A DNA stretch of 64,000 nucleotides from Gordonia mangrovi (GCF_024734075.1 NZ_CP102850.1:5084001-5148000), one strand, 5' to 3'. Numbered from the stretch's first letter, positions 50,583 through 60,816 are shown. Notes: generated by a model not told the origin, from the sequence alone. Numbers and translations: made by a program.

Positions 50583-53500
50583 TCAGGTCATCGTCTCGTG
50601 GTCGAGTAACGGCTCCCACACCAGGCGGGCCAGCGCACCGAACAGCGCGCCGTCGGCATCGGTGGGCAATGTCGGCCCCGACCAGTCATCGTCCGGGGGG
50701 ATCGGCTCTGCGAGCAGCACATCGAAGTCCACCGGCCGGGTGACGTCTCCGCCGAACACCATGCGCAGATAGCGGTCTCGGCCCGCACCGAAATCACCGT
50801 CGAACGCGCGGCGCGCGGCCGGCACGGCACGGTCGGCGCGGCCCGAACGGCGATGGTGATCGGCGAAGTCCGCCGCGGGGTCCAGCGGCAGGGGTAACAC
50901 GCGGCGAAATCCGAGATCGCGCAACCCGATCAATGACACGAGTACGTCGAGCGGATTGTCCGGGACGGCGAGCAAGGACCGCGCCACCCCACCCGAACGG
51001 GTTGGTCGCCGCGCGATGACAGCCGCAGCGTGGATGTCGTCTCCGCGGCCCGCGGCCTGTCGGTCGGCCGCGACCGCGAGCAACCGAATCCACGCGGTCA
51101 ACCGTTGTTTGGCCCGGAGTTTGGAATAAGACGCCGTCACCACGGTGCCGGCATAGACGTCGCCGACCGTCCCGTACAGGCGTCGTCCGTCCGGTAGTGG
51201 CACCACAACATCCACCGTCGCGGGCGCACCCATTCGAGCGGACTCGGCCGCCGCGAACACCGACGCCACGTCGGCAGAGATGTCCTGCAGCTCGCGGGTG
51301 CCGAACGCGTACGGCGGCAGGGTGCCGCGACGGCGTTCGGCTGCCTGGCAAGCGGTCAGGTCGGTACCGGCGAGCATCCGCGACAGGAATCGATCGCCGA
51401 TGGCCCAGCGGTCCAGCGGCGCGAGTGCGACGTCGAGTTGATCGGCGTGCGGCAGTTCCTCGTCCGGGATGCGCGCGCCGAGTCGTTGCCGTACGAATCC
51501 CTCGATCGGATTGGTCAGGAAGCCGATCAGCGATGCGAGTTCGATGTCGTCGGGGGCGGGTGGGTCCAGCCGGATGTCGGCGATGAGCGGCCGCCGATCC
51601 GGCGTCGTACCCGACGCCCGGGCCCCGGCGAGCAAGGCGATGTCATACGAGAACGGTCCGGCAACCCCCGGGATCGCGCCGGGCGTGAAATTGTCGGCGT
51701 CGAACGCGTGCAGGGTGTGGCGGCGAACGCAACCGTCGGGCACCCCGGTGATGGCCGACACCGCATCGACGAGTTCGCTGACCACCACCGCCGGCGGAAT
51801 ACGTTGTCCCGACACCGGGTCGGCGCCGCTGTAGAACACCAGCACATGTTCCTCGGCCGCACAGATCGCATCGAGGAACAACTGACGGTCTTCGTCCCTC
51901 GGGTTACGCTCCCCCAGCAACGGCGCCCGTGCGAGAACGTCGTCACCGTCGTGGCGCAACGCACGAGGGAAGGCATCGCCGTCGACTCCGAGGAGCACGA
52001 TCACCCGATGCGGTACCGAACGCATGGGGACCATCGAGCACACGGTCAGCTCCCCGGTGCGGAAGTTGGCACGGGTGGGTGCAGCCGACACCAGCCCGGC
52101 GATGAGATCGCGGATGTCGCCCAGCCGTAGGTCCACCGGGGGTGCGTCCGATCCCCCGGCGTCGACCGCACCATCGTCGAAGGCGCCGGCGACGGCCCGG
52201 AGGGCCTGCGCTCGTTGCCATTCGGAGTCAGCCTCGGTGCGGACGAGCGCATCGACCGCGTCGGTGATCACCTGCGTCCAGGCGTCCGCGGACTGTGTGC
52301 CGGTCAGCGCGTTCAGCGTGGTCGACAGTCGATCCACGAACTCGGCGAACCGGCCGGCCAGATCGATCTCGGTGCTTTCGACCCCGCCGAGCGGCAGCGC
52401 GGTGTCGAGCCACTCGTTGTCGGTCTCCTCGGCCACCGCCCCGAGCAGAATGCGATCGATGCCGGTCTCGAAGGTGCCCTGCCGGAAGCCGGCGAGACCG
52501 AACCGCGCCCGCTGTGCATCGTCGATCGCCCAACGGATGTTGCTGCCCACCAACCATTCCCGAATCACCTCGAGATCGTCGTCGGTGAGGTCGAAGCGCC
52601 GGCGCACCGGGTCTCGACCGAGCAGGTCCACGACCGCGCCGGCGGTGACCCGGCCGGCCGCGAGTTCGACGACCGCGGCGATCACGTCCAGCACGCTGTT
52701 GGTGTGCCGTAGACCGCGATCGGCCAGGCGCACCCGCAATTCGAATGCCGGATGTCCGAGCCCCGGCTGTCCGAAGGCACCGCGCACCAAGGGGGCGAAG
52801 ACCTCCACGTCGGGGCACATGATCAACACATCGCGCGGCTGCAAGGTGGGATCGGCGGCAAACAGGTGCAACAACCGGTCGCGCAACACCTCCACCTGAC
52901 GTTCCGCGCCGTGACATGCATGGACCTCGACCGAGGTGTCCGCGTCACGCAGCGCGGGGGCCGGCATGTCGTCACGTAGACCTGCCTGCAGCGCAGCCAG
53001 CACACCATCGTGGTCCGCAGCGCCGGGCAGCGGGTGGTGTACGTCGTGATCGACGATCGGCGCCACCCGCCGCTGCAACTCCTGCACGTCGTGGGACAGC
53101 CCGGCGAGCAGCGGATGTGCCAGCGGTGGTGGCGGGTTGTCGGCGCGGCGCCGGCCATCCGCGGTGCCGACGGCAGCGATCGGCGCGAGGATCTGCCACA
53201 GCGCCGGACTCGGGTGCGGCACGAACAGGTGCACATCGCGATGGGCCGAGACCGCCACCAGCACCGCGAGCAACGACTCGGTGACCCGGGTCGGCCCGAA
53301 GACCGACAGCCGCTCGGGCAGATCGGTCGCGTTCGGATGCTCCCGCAGGGCCGCGCAATGCTCGGCGAGCCTCTCCGCCGGGTGCGGATGACCGATCTCG
53401 CGCCGAACCGCGCGCCAGACGTCCGGCTGCCAGGCCAGGTCCGCGGGCACCGGCGCACCAACGCCGTCGGTGTCGGTCCCCGCGGCCCACGCGGCCAGCA

Positions 53501-53987
53501 TCGCCGGCCGCTGCCTGCCGTAGGAGTCGAAGAGGTCGGCGATCTGGCGGGCGGTGGCGTAGCGGCGGCCCCGACGATGGTCCTCGGCGGAGGCATCGGC
53601 CCCGACGTGTCTGGCGAGCACGGCGAGTCGGGGGTCGTCGATCAGATCGTCCAGCACCCGTAGCACCGGCCACGTCATCGCCGCGGGCCGCCAGCGCTGC
53701 GCCGCCGGAACCCGCGCACCCTCGCCGTCGACGAAACGCTCGGCGCTCTGGAGTATCTGATCGGTCAGGAGTGCCGGCGAGGTGAAGTCCAGATTTGCGG
53801 CCACACCGTCGCGCCCCCGCGACGTGCCCAACCGCGTGGCCAGTCGCTGTTGCAGCCAACGTTCCACCCCCGGCGCGGGTACCGAGACGATCTCGGTGGT
53901 CATCGGATCCGGCAGCGGGATCGCCAGTAGCTGTGCCAGCGCATCGGCCAGGACGTCGGTGCGTTCGGCCCGATGAAGATGGAACAT
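50583..53987 (-). CDS. recC: exodeoxyribonuclease V subunit gamma
   Basis: A 1134-residue RecC. It begins MFHLHRAERTDVLADALA and contains VSVPAPGVERWLQQRLA, PWRVLRWLLDDL-like TWPVLRVLDDLIDD, DDRRLHLFVPHPSPALW-like VHLFVPHPSPALWQIL and the inactive nuclease-like C-terminal domain with FLTNPIEGFVRQRLG. RecC holds RecB and RecD together and recognises regulatory sequences. The start at 53987 follows CACAGGCGGCAGCAG; the frame to 54176 overlaps the thioesterase gene and is rejected. Slightly longer than the mycobacterial protein (about 1097). Confidence 0.95.
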   Translation of the reverse strand: MFHLHRAERTDVLADALAQLLAIPLPDPMTTEIVSVPAPGVERWLQQRLATRLGTSRGRDGVAANLDFTSPALLTDQILQSAERFVDGEGARVPAAQRWRPAAMTWPVLRVLDDLIDDPRLAVLARHVGADASAEDHRRGRRYATARQIADLFDSYGRQRPAMLAAWAAGTDTDGVGAPVPADLAWQPDVWRAVRREIGHPHPAERLAEHCAALREHPNATDLPERLSVFGPTRVTESLLAVLVAVSAHRDVHLFVPHPSPALWQILAPIAAVGTADGRRRADNPPPPLAHPLLAGLSHDVQELQRRVAPIVDHDVHHPLPGAADHDGVLAALQAGLRDDMPAPALRDADTSVEVHACHGAERQVEVLRDRLLHLFAADPTLQPRDVLIMCPDVEVFAPLVRGAFGQPGLGHPAFELRVRLADRGLRHTNSVLDVIAAVVELAAGRVTAGAVVDLLGRDPVRRRFDLTDDDLEVIREWLVGSNIRWAIDDAQRARFGLAGFRQGTFETGIDRILLGAVAEETDNEWLDTALPLGGVESTEIDLAGRFAEFVDRLSTTLNALTGTQSADAWTQVITDAVDALVRTEADSEWQRAQALRAVAGAFDDGAVDAGGSDAPPVDLRLGDIRDLIAGLVSAAPTRANFRTGELTVCSMVPMRSVPHRVIVLLGVDGDAFPRALRHDGDDVLARAPLLGERNPRDEDRQLFLDAICAAEEHVLVFYSGADPVSGQRIPPAVVVSELVDAVSAITGVPDGCVRRHTLHAFDADNFTPGAIPGVAGPFSYDIALLAGARASGTTPDRRPLIADIRLDPPAPDDIELASLIGFLTNPIEGFVRQRLGARIPDEELPHADQLDVALAPLDRWAIGDRFLSRMLAGTDLTACQAAERRRGTLPPYAFGTRELQDISADVASVFAAAESARMGAPATVDVVVPLPDGRRLYGTVGDVYAGTVVTASYSKLRAKQRLTAWIRLLAVAADRQAAGRGDDIHAAAVIARRPTRSGGVARSLLAVPDNPLDVLVSLIGLRDLGFRRVLPLPLDPAADFADHHRRSGRADRAVPAARRAFDGDFGAGRDRYLRMVFGGDVTRPVDFDVLLAEPIPPDDDWSGPTLPTDADGALFGALARLVWEPLLDHETMT

Positions 53988-54048
53988 CTGCTGCCGCCTG
54001 TGTGTCGTTGCCTGCGTATGCCCTACTGCCGCGGTTCGGTCTGCGCCG

Positions 54049-54540
54049 TCACCGTACCGGCAGCCCCGCGTCGGCCACGAGGTGCGACTCGAGGATGGTG
54101 CGTACCTCGTCGGGCGGAGGCGTGGGCCGACCGGTGTGCGGCTCCACCGACACCATCGTCGACTCGGCAACGGCACATGTGACGCCGTCGGGATCGATCA
54201 ACGTCAGCGAGAGGTTGAAGGAGGTGGTGCCGATACGGCTGACGCAGGACCGGACCGTGACCGGCTCCATCGAGTACTCCAGCACCGCGGTGAACACGAT
54301 CTCCTGCCGTGCCACCAGCATGGAGAAGCCGGCGGGCCGGTGCCGCAGCCAGCGGGCGAACGACCGCACCCGCGCCTCTTCGAAGATGCGCGCGAACTGC
54401 ACGTTGTTGATGTGATTGTTGATGTCCATGTCGCCCCAGCGCAGCTGAACCGGCACGTCGAGATGTTCGTCGGCCACGTTCGAGAACCCTAGCCGCTGAC
54501 CCCGACCAGATCGCGCTCGGACGATCACGGTCGTCGCCAT
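54049..54540 (-). CDS. acyl-CoA thioesterase, 4HBT hotdog fold
   Basis: A 163-residue thioesterase: VPVQLRWGDMDINNHINNVQFARIFEEARVRSF is the classic 4-hydroxybenzoyl-CoA thioesterase pattern with catalytic Asp; EIVFTAVLEYSMEPVTVRSCVSRIG and a late VAESTMVSVEPHTGRPTPPP follow. Substrate unknown. It lies 61 bp upstream of recC on the same strand and so may be cotranscribed with recCBD, although no functional link is known. A start at the GTG before ADEHLDVPV would remove the first 22 residues, which are Arg/Gly-rich. Confidence 0.85.
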   Translation of the reverse strand: MATTVIVRARSGRGQRLGFSNVADEHLDVPVQLRWGDMDINNHINNVQFARIFEEARVRSFARWLRHRPAGFSMLVARQEIVFTAVLEYSMEPVTVRSCVSRIGTTSFNLSLTLIDPDGVTCAVAESTMVSVEPHTGRPTPPPDEVRTILESHLVADAGLPVR

Positions 54541-54633
54541 CGATTGTTGATCGACACACGGGTGGCAGTGACCGCGTGTCGCGGGACTCGGACCGTAGAC
54601 TCACCGCAGAGCACTGTCGGCGAGGGGGAGATC

Positions 54634-55272
54634 GTGATTCTGGAGACCGCGCGGTTACGGCTTCGGCCGGTCACCGGATCCGACGTCGGCGCCCTGGTGG
54701 GCCTCGACAGCGACCCCGTCGTGATGCGCTACGTCAGCGGCGGCGTGCCCACCTCGCGCGAGGTCATCGAAGGTTGGGTGCTGCCCCGGGCCGAGGCCGA
54801 ACGTCGCGCGCACAACACCGGGATGTGGACCGCCGTGGACCGCGATGCCGGTCATTTCCGCGGTTGGTTCGCCCTGCGTACGCCGCGACACAGTCATCGG
54901 CCCGAGGTGGAGCTCAGCTATCGGCTGACCCGCGAGGTGTGGGGCCGCGGGCTGGCCACCGAGGGTGCCCACGCCCTGTTGACGCTGTCGTTCCGCGAAC
55001 TCGGCGCCGAACGGGTCTTCGCCAGCACGATGGCGGCCAACATCGCTTCCCGACGCGTAATGGAGAAAATCGGCATGCGGTTGTCGGCCATCCACCTGTG
55101 CGATGAGGACATTCTGTTCGGATCAGGCTCCGGCGAAGTGGAATACGAACTCCTGCACAGTCATTGGGAGACCACGACGATGGCCTGGTTCCAGGGCCGT
55201 CCGTTCGCCGGGCAGACGCATCCGCAGGTCACCGCACGGGCACGCCACGCGGTGGGCGACCTGACGGCCTGA
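54634..55272 (+). CDS. GNAT family N-acetyltransferase (RimJ/RimL type)
   Basis: A 212-residue acetyltransferase. It begins VILETARLRLRPVTGSDVGALV, and the acetyl-CoA binding motif is RLTREVWGRGLATEGAHALL (R/QxxGxG/A) with FRELGAERVFASTMAANIASRRVMEKIGM. Target unknown: RimJ/RimL relatives acetylate ribosomal proteins, antibiotics or small amines. GTG 54634 is behind GAGGGGGAG; TAGACT at 54596-54601 is a plausible -10. Confidence 0.87.
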   Translation: MILETARLRLRPVTGSDVGALVGLDSDPVVMRYVSGGVPTSREVIEGWVLPRAEAERRAHNTGMWTAVDRDAGHFRGWFALRTPRHSHRPEVELSYRLTREVWGRGLATEGAHALLTLSFRELGAERVFASTMAANIASRRVMEKIGMRLSAIHLCDEDILFGSGSGEVEYELLHSHWETTTMAWFQGRPFAGQTHPQVTARARHAVGDLTA

Positions 55273-55412
55273 CGCCCGCCGGCTGTCGATCGGACAGATC
55301 GGACGCCGGACAAGTCGTGGAGGTCCTCATCCGGACCTTTTGGCGATCATTGACTACCGTTAGTGGTGCGAGTCAGCAGCCCCACCGCCCACCGACAGGA
55401 GATGTTCCTCAG

Positions 55413-56936
55413 ATGAGCAGCCCCACTCCGACCACCACGCGTCCGCACGTCGTCATCGTCGGTTCCGGATTCGGTGGCCTCTTTGCGGCCCAACGACTGG
55501 CGAAGGCAGACGTCGACGTAACCCTGATCGCGAAGACGACCCATCACCTGTTCCAGCCGATGCTCTACCAGGTGGCCACCGGCATCATCGCCGAGGGCGA
55601 GATCGCGCCGGCCACCCGCGTCATCCTGCGTAAGGAGAAGAACATCACGGTGCTGTTGGGCGACGTCTACGACGTGAACCTCGCCGACAAGACCGTCACG
55701 TCGCGGTTACTCGAACGCATCACCGTCACGCCCTATGACAGCCTCATCATCGCGGCCGGCGCCGATCAGTCGTACTTCGGCAATGACCATTTCGCCGAGT
55801 ACGCACCCGGCATGAAGACCGTCGACCATGCGCTCGAACTTCGTGGACGCATCCTGGGCGCCTTCGAACAGGCCGAGTTGTCCGACGACCCCGAGGAACG
55901 GGCGAAGCTGCTCACCTTCGTGGTGGTGGGCGCCGGACCGACCGGTGTCGAACTGGCCGGTCAGATCGCCGAGATGAGCGACAAGACCCTCAAGGGCACC
56001 TTCCGCAACATCGATCCGACCGAGGCCCGCGTGATCCTGCTCGACGCCGCACCCGCGGTGCTGCCGCCGTTCGGTGAGAAGCTCGGTCGCAAGGCCGCCG
56101 AACGTCTCAAGAAGATGGGCGTGGAGATCCAGCTCAACGCGATGGTCATCGACGTCGACTACGACGGCCTGGTCGTCAAGGAGAAGGACGGCAGCACCCG
56201 GCGCATCGAGTCGCAATGCAAGGTGTGGTCTGCCGGCGTGCAGGCCAGTCCGCTCGGACAGCAGCTCGCCGAACAGTCGGGGGTGGAACTCGATCGCGCC
56301 GGCCGCGTCAAGGTCCTGCCCGATCTGACGATCCCCGACAACCCGTATGTGTTCGTGGTCGGCGACATGATGGCGGTCGACGGTGTGCCCGGGGTGGCGC
56401 AGGGCGCGATCCAGGGCGGCCGGTACGCCGCCGACGCGATCAAGGCGGGTCTGCGCGGGCAGACACAGGAGCAACGCAAGCCGTTCAGCTATTTCGACAA
56501 GGGCTCGATGGCGACCATCTCGCGGTTCAGCGCGGTCATGCAGGTGCCGCTGCCCGGAACGAAGAAGAAGTTCGAGACCGAGGGCTACTTCGCGTGGCTC
56601 GGCTGGCTGGCATTGCACCTGGTCTATCTGGTGGGTTTCCGCAATCGGCTGAACACGCTCATCAACTGGTTCTTCGCCTTCAGCACTCGGGGCCGCACCC
56701 AGCTCGCGGTCACCGAGCAGCAGGTCTACGCCCGGACCGCCCTCGGTGCGCTGTCAGCGCTGGAGGGCAAATCCGACGACGAGGCGGTCGCCGAGGCCAC
56801 CGAGGCGATTCCCTCCACGAGGGCGCCCGGCGCCGGAAGCGTTCCGTCCTCCACGGCCGAGGCCGGCGACAGTGCCGAGTCGGCGAGCTCTGAGTCGCCG
56901 TCCGCCGACTCGGAGGCGCGGGCCGAGGCCGGCTGA
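55413..56936 (+). CDS. ndh: type II NADH dehydrogenase
   Basis: A 507-residue single-subunit NADH:quinone oxidoreductase, the main entry of electrons into the membrane in mycobacteria. FAD-binding VVIVGSGFGGLFAAQRLA (13-30) and NAD-binding VVVGAGPTGVELAGQIAE (about 170) are intact; QPMLYQVATGIIAEGEIAPATR and GVAQGAIQGGRYAADAI are NDH-2 signatures, and hydrophobic residues at 390-440 (LGWLALHLVYLVGF) anchor it to the membrane. The last 55 residues form an acidic Ser/Ala/Glu tail. ATG 55413 lies 10 nt after CAGGAG. Confidence 0.94.
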   Translation: MSSPTPTTTRPHVVIVGSGFGGLFAAQRLAKADVDVTLIAKTTHHLFQPMLYQVATGIIAEGEIAPATRVILRKEKNITVLLGDVYDVNLADKTVTSRLLERITVTPYDSLIIAAGADQSYFGNDHFAEYAPGMKTVDHALELRGRILGAFEQAELSDDPEERAKLLTFVVVGAGPTGVELAGQIAEMSDKTLKGTFRNIDPTEARVILLDAAPAVLPPFGEKLGRKAAERLKKMGVEIQLNAMVIDVDYDGLVVKEKDGSTRRIESQCKVWSAGVQASPLGQQLAEQSGVELDRAGRVKVLPDLTIPDNPYVFVVGDMMAVDGVPGVAQGAIQGGRYAADAIKAGLRGQTQEQRKPFSYFDKGSMATISRFSAVMQVPLPGTKKKFETEGYFAWLGWLALHLVYLVGFRNRLNTLINWFFAFSTRGRTQLAVTEQQVYARTALGALSALEGKSDDEAVAEATEAIPSTRAPGAGSVPSSTAEAGDSAESASSESPSADSEARAEAG

Positions 56937-56950
56937 CCCGACAACGGGAC

Positions 56951-57667
56951 TCACCCGGTTCTCAGCGCCGCCAGATCGAGATCGTCGGCGAGCACCCGGG
57001 TGTGATGCGCCGACGATCCCAGCGCTGTCGTGAGGGTTGCCGGCGCGCTCTGGTCGGTCCGGGCGAGCTCGAGGCGAGCCGCGTACGCGACCTCGGAGAC
57101 CGCGGACTCGCGCGCGTCGGGGTATCGGAAAACGCTGCTCACGGCGCAATGGCCGCTGCCCGTGGGGCCGCCGAGTCCGAGTCGGTGTCGCAGCAGGGGG
57201 CTCTCACCGACGTCCACCCGCAGCCCGCCCTGCCACCGTGCGCGCTCGACATCCTCGACGCGCTCGGTCGACCGTCCGAGCTGAGCGTGTTCGGCGATGA
57301 TGAGCGTGGCGGACGGGTCGGCGGCAACGGTGGTCGTCGTGCGGTGGTCGGCGCCACCAGCGACGACCGTCGGTTGTGGATCCAGGTGCAGTCGCCCACC
57401 GGCGCCCACCTCGATGTCCCAGGTCATCTGCGAATCGGGTCGTTGCCGTGCGGGTAGCGCGAGCGTCGCGGCGACCGTCTTGAGGTGCAGCGAAGCGTCC
57501 GGCTCCACCACCACGCGGATGTCGATGACGTCACCACCGAGCGGCGTCGCGGCGGTGCTGATCAGGTGCACGGTGTCCACGCCGGTCTGCCGCACCGCGA
57601 GACCACCGACGGCCATGACCCGCGGCGATCGGCCGCGACGGGCGATGATCTCGATCTCGGTGTGCAC
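56951..57667 (-). CDS. ureD: urease accessory protein UreD
   Basis: A 238-residue UreD (UreH): ATPLGGDVIDIRVVVEPDASLHLKTVAATLALP, followed by HLDPQPTVVAGGADHRTTTTV and RWQGGLRVDVGESPLLRHRLGLGGPTGSG are typical. It binds apo-urease and, with UreF and UreG, delivers nickel to the active site. Last gene of the urease operon; starts 2 bp after the ureG stop. Confidence 0.9.
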   Translation of the reverse strand: MHTEIEIIARRGRSPRVMAVGGLAVRQTGVDTVHLISTAATPLGGDVIDIRVVVEPDASLHLKTVAATLALPARQRPDSQMTWDIEVGAGGRLHLDPQPTVVAGGADHRTTTTVAADPSATLIIAEHAQLGRSTERVEDVERARWQGGLRVDVGESPLLRHRLGLGGPTGSGHCAVSSVFRYPDARESAVSEVAYAARLELARTDQSAPATLTTALGSSAHHTRVLADDLDLAALRTG

Positions 57668-57669
57668 GG

Positions 57670-58356
57670 TCAGCCGGTCACCGCGAGTTCGGCCAACTGT
57701 CGTCGTACCCAGCCCAGCACTTCGGTGGCGGCAGGGTCGTCGGTCAGCGAGATCATCGCCGTCGGCCGTCCCTCGCGTACCCGTTCGGCGTCCGTGCGCA
57801 TCACGTCGAGGTCGGCGTGCACCTGCGGTGCGAGGTCGGTCTTGTTGATGACCAACAGATCCGAATACGTCACGCCGGGTCCGCCTTTACGCGGGACCTT
57901 GTCGCCACCGGCGACGTCGATGACGAAGATCTGGGCGTCGATCAGCCCGGTCGAGAACGTGGCGGTCAGGTTGTCGCCGCCGGATTCCACCAGGATCAGA
58001 TCGAGCGGCGGGTTGGCCTCGACGAGATCGTCGATGGCGTCGAGATTGGCGGTGATGTCGTCGCGGATCGCCGTGTGTGGGCATCCGCCGGTCTGCACCG
58101 CGGTGATGCGCTCGTCCGGCAGCACCGCGTTGCGGCGCAGGAAGTCGGCGTCCTCGGTGGTGTAGATGTCGTTGGTCAGCACGGCCACCGAGAGTTCGTC
58201 GCGGAGTTGACGGCACAGCGCGGCGACGAGCGCGGTCTTGCCCGAGCCGACCGGGCCACCGATACCGATCCGCAGCGCCTCTCCCGGCTCGCGGTGGCGG
58301 CGAGGTCGCGAATGGTCGTGGCCGTGGGGCTGTCCGTCGATGAGATGCGGGGGCAT
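57670..58356 (-). CDS. ureG: urease accessory GTPase UreG
   Basis: A 228-residue GTPase. The P-loop is GIGGPVGSGKTALV (about 31-44); the nickel-binding CPH in TGGCPHTAIRDD and VESGGDNLTATFSTGLIDAQIFVIDVAGGDKVPRKGGPG are diagnostic. The N-terminal 25 residues are His-rich (DGQPHGHDHSRPRRHRE), a probable nickel reservoir. GTP hydrolysis drives metal insertion into urease. It starts at 58356 after CACGAGAGGACGAC, 44 bp after ureF. Confidence 0.95.
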   Translation of the reverse strand: MPPHLIDGQPHGHDHSRPRRHREPGEALRIGIGGPVGSGKTALVAALCRQLRDELSVAVLTNDIYTTEDADFLRRNAVLPDERITAVQTGGCPHTAIRDDITANLDAIDDLVEANPPLDLILVESGGDNLTATFSTGLIDAQIFVIDVAGGDKVPRKGGPGVTYSDLLVINKTDLAPQVHADLDVMRTDAERVREGRPTAMISLTDDPAATEVLGWVRRQLAELAVTG

Positions 58357-58400
58357 GTCGTCCTCTCGTGGATACGTGCGGGAAGTTGCGTGTGGGGTGC

Positions 58401-59057
58401 TCAGGACACGAACAACGGCATGTCGCGGCGTTCGTGGCGTTCGGCGAACACGTCGAGCATCGGGTCGGAGAGATCCGCGAGTTCGACCGCCGCGGCGGCG
58501 GCGACCCGCTCGCATTCCGCGCCCAGGTCGGCGATCACGACCGCGACGTCGGCCGGGTCGAGAGCGAGCAGCCGCTGACCGGCGGTCGCTGCGCCGCTCA
58601 TCGTGGTGTAGACGAGGATCAACGCCGTGTGGAAGCCGGACAGCTCGCTGAGCCGTCCCACCGCCCCGGAGATGACCGGCAGATGGGTGCGTGGGGTGTG
58701 GCCGCTCCAGTCGTGCTGTGGCCACAGCCGGCCGGCGAGGCGGCGCATGCCCCGACCCTGCGCCAGCGAGGCGGACCGCGCCGCCGCCGACGGTGTACGC
58801 GCATCGGTCTCGCGTTGCGCGGCGGGTATGTCGAGCGTGCCATCGGCCACCGCCGCGGCGATCGACGCGGAGACGAGCCCGCTGGTGGCCACGCGTCGCC
58901 GCAGGAATTCCGCGAGGGTCTCGGCATCGACGACGACCCGGTCGGCGATGGCCTGTTCGACTCCACCCGAGTGCACATGCCCGCCGATGGGCAGCCGCGA
59001 GTCGGCGAGTGTCAGCACCATCGCCAGCTGGGAACGGGTGTGTGGGGTCGGCATCAT
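58401..59057 (-). CDS. ureF: urease accessory protein UreF
   Basis: A 218-residue UreF: LADSRLPIGGHVHSGGVEQAI and the late GAATAGQRLLALDPADVAVVIADLGAE are family marks. It forms the complex UreD-UreF-UreG that loads nickel. Two adjacent start codons exist (ATG 59057 and 59054). The longer open frame to 59144 overlaps ureC by about 50 bp and was not used. Starts 37 bp after the ureC stop. Confidence 0.9.
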   Translation of the reverse strand: MMPTPHTRSQLAMVLTLADSRLPIGGHVHSGGVEQAIADRVVVDAETLAEFLRRRVATSGLVSASIAAAVADGTLDIPAAQRETDARTPSAAARSASLAQGRGMRRLAGRLWPQHDWSGHTPRTHLPVISGAVGRLSELSGFHTALILVYTTMSGAATAGQRLLALDPADVAVVIADLGAECERVAAAAAVELADLSDPMLDVFAERHERRDMPLFVS

Positions 59058-59094
59058 CGGCGCGGGCGAGTCTGTTCGGTGTTCGACATCGCGC

Positions 59095-60816
59095 TCAGAA
59101 CAGGAAGTACCGCTGCGCCATCGGCAGTTCGGCCACCGGCTCACTGTCCCAGACCTCGCCGTCGACGCGCACGGTGAACGTGTCGGGTTCGATGGTGATC
59201 TCCGGGGTCGCGGCGTTGTTGATCATGTCCGCCTTGCCGATCCGGCGGGTGTCACCCACCGCGACGAGCCGCCGATCGAGCCCCAGGGCCTCCTCGAGCC
59301 CGGCGTCGAGCCCGCCCTGGGCGACGAAACTCACCGATGTCGCAGCGGCGGCCTTCGGTGCGGCGCCGAACATCGGACGCGGCAGCACCGGTTGTGGTGT
59401 GGGGATACTGGCGTTGGCATCACCCATCGCGGCCCACGCAATGGCGCCGCCCTTGATCACCAGATCCGGACGCACCCCGAAGAACGCCGGGTCCCACAGC
59501 ACCAGGTCGGCCAGTTTACCGGTCTCGATGGACCCGATCTCACCGTCGAAGCCGTGTGCGATCGCCGGACAGATCGTGTACTTGGCGATGTAGCGCCGCG
59601 CCCGGTTGTTGTCCGCGGCACCGTCACCCGACAACGCGCCGCGCTTGGTCTTCATGACATGAGCGGTCTGCCAGGTTCGCAGCACCACCTCACCGATCCG
59701 TCCCATGGCCTGCGAATCCGAACCGATCATGGAGATGGCGCCGAGGTCGTGCAGCAGATCCTCTGCGGCGATCGTCGACGGCCGAATCCGGCTCTCCGCG
59801 AACGCCAGATCCTCGGGCACCGTCGGATTGAGATGGTGGCACACCATCAGCATGTCCAGGTGTTCGTCGAGGGTGTTGACGGTGTGCGGGCGCGTCGGAT
59901 TCGTCGAACTGGGCAAGACGTTGGCGTGCGACGCCACTGTCATGATGTCCGGCGCATGACCGCCGCCGGCACCCTCGGTGTGATAGGCGTGAATGGATCG
60001 TCCGGCGATGGCCCCGATGGTCTGCTCGACGAATCCGGCCTCGTTGAGCGTGTCCGAGTGCAGCGCCACCTGCACCCCGGTCTCGTCGGCGACGCGCAGG
60101 CAGGCGTCGATCGCGGCCGGGGTGCTGCCCCAGTCCTCGTGGAGTTTGAAACCGGATGCGCCCGCACGGATCTGCTCATGCATCGATTCCGCGGACACCG
60201 TGTTGCCCTTGCCCAGCAGCGCGATGTTCATCGGCCAGTGGTCGGTGGCCCCGAGGATCGACGCCAGATGCCACGCACCCGGGGTGACCGTGGTGGCCTT
60301 GCTGCCCTCGGCCGGCCCGGTCCCGCCACCGATCACGGTGGTGATCCCGTTGCCCAACGCCTCGTCCATGATCTGCGGGCAGATGAGGTGGACGTGGCAG
60401 TCGATCCCACCGGCGGTGAGGATCTTGCCGTTGCCGGCGATGATCTCGGTGGACGGTCCGATCACCAGGTCCGGGTGGACCCCGTTCATCGTGTCCGGAT
60501 TGCCGGCCTTGCCCAGCGCCACGATCCGGCCGTCCCGAATACCGACGTCCGCCTTGACGATTCCCCAGTGATCGAGAATCACCACCCCGGTGATCACGGT
60601 GTCCGGCGCGCCGTCGGCACGGGTGGCGCGGCTCTGGCCCATCGACTCCCGGATGACCTTGCCGCCACCGAACACCGCCTCGTCACCGGCCAGACCCGGC
60701 CCGCCGCAACGATCCTCGGTGACCTCGATCAGAAGGTCGGTGTCCGCGAGCCGAATCCGGTCACCGACCGTCGGACCGAAGAGCTGCGCATATCTGTCTC
60801 GTCCGAGTGTCGCCAT
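59095..60816 (-). CDS. ureC: urease subunit alpha
   Basis: A 573-residue catalytic subunit that splits urea into ammonia and carbamate. Nickel ligands and active-site residues: GGIDCHVHLICPQ, GASGFKLHEDWGSTP (the Lys that is carbamylated), ALHSDTLNEAGFVE, HAYHTEGAGGGHAPD and MVCHHLNPTVPEDLAFAESRIR. The ATG overlaps the ureB stop by 1 bp (TGATG), so the two are coupled. Full length and no damage. Confidence 0.97.
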   Translation of the reverse strand: MATLGRDRYAQLFGPTVGDRIRLADTDLLIEVTEDRCGGPGLAGDEAVFGGGKVIRESMGQSRATRADGAPDTVITGVVILDHWGIVKADVGIRDGRIVALGKAGNPDTMNGVHPDLVIGPSTEIIAGNGKILTAGGIDCHVHLICPQIMDEALGNGITTVIGGGTGPAEGSKATTVTPGAWHLASILGATDHWPMNIALLGKGNTVSAESMHEQIRAGASGFKLHEDWGSTPAAIDACLRVADETGVQVALHSDTLNEAGFVEQTIGAIAGRSIHAYHTEGAGGGHAPDIMTVASHANVLPSSTNPTRPHTVNTLDEHLDMLMVCHHLNPTVPEDLAFAESRIRPSTIAAEDLLHDLGAISMIGSDSQAMGRIGEVVLRTWQTAHVMKTKRGALSGDGAADNNRARRYIAKYTICPAIAHGFDGEIGSIETGKLADLVLWDPAFFGVRPDLVIKGGAIAWAAMGDANASIPTPQPVLPRPMFGAAPKAAAATSVSFVAQGGLDAGLEEALGLDRRLVAVGDTRRIGKADMINNAATPEITIEPDTFTVRVDGEVWDSEPVAELPMAQRYFLF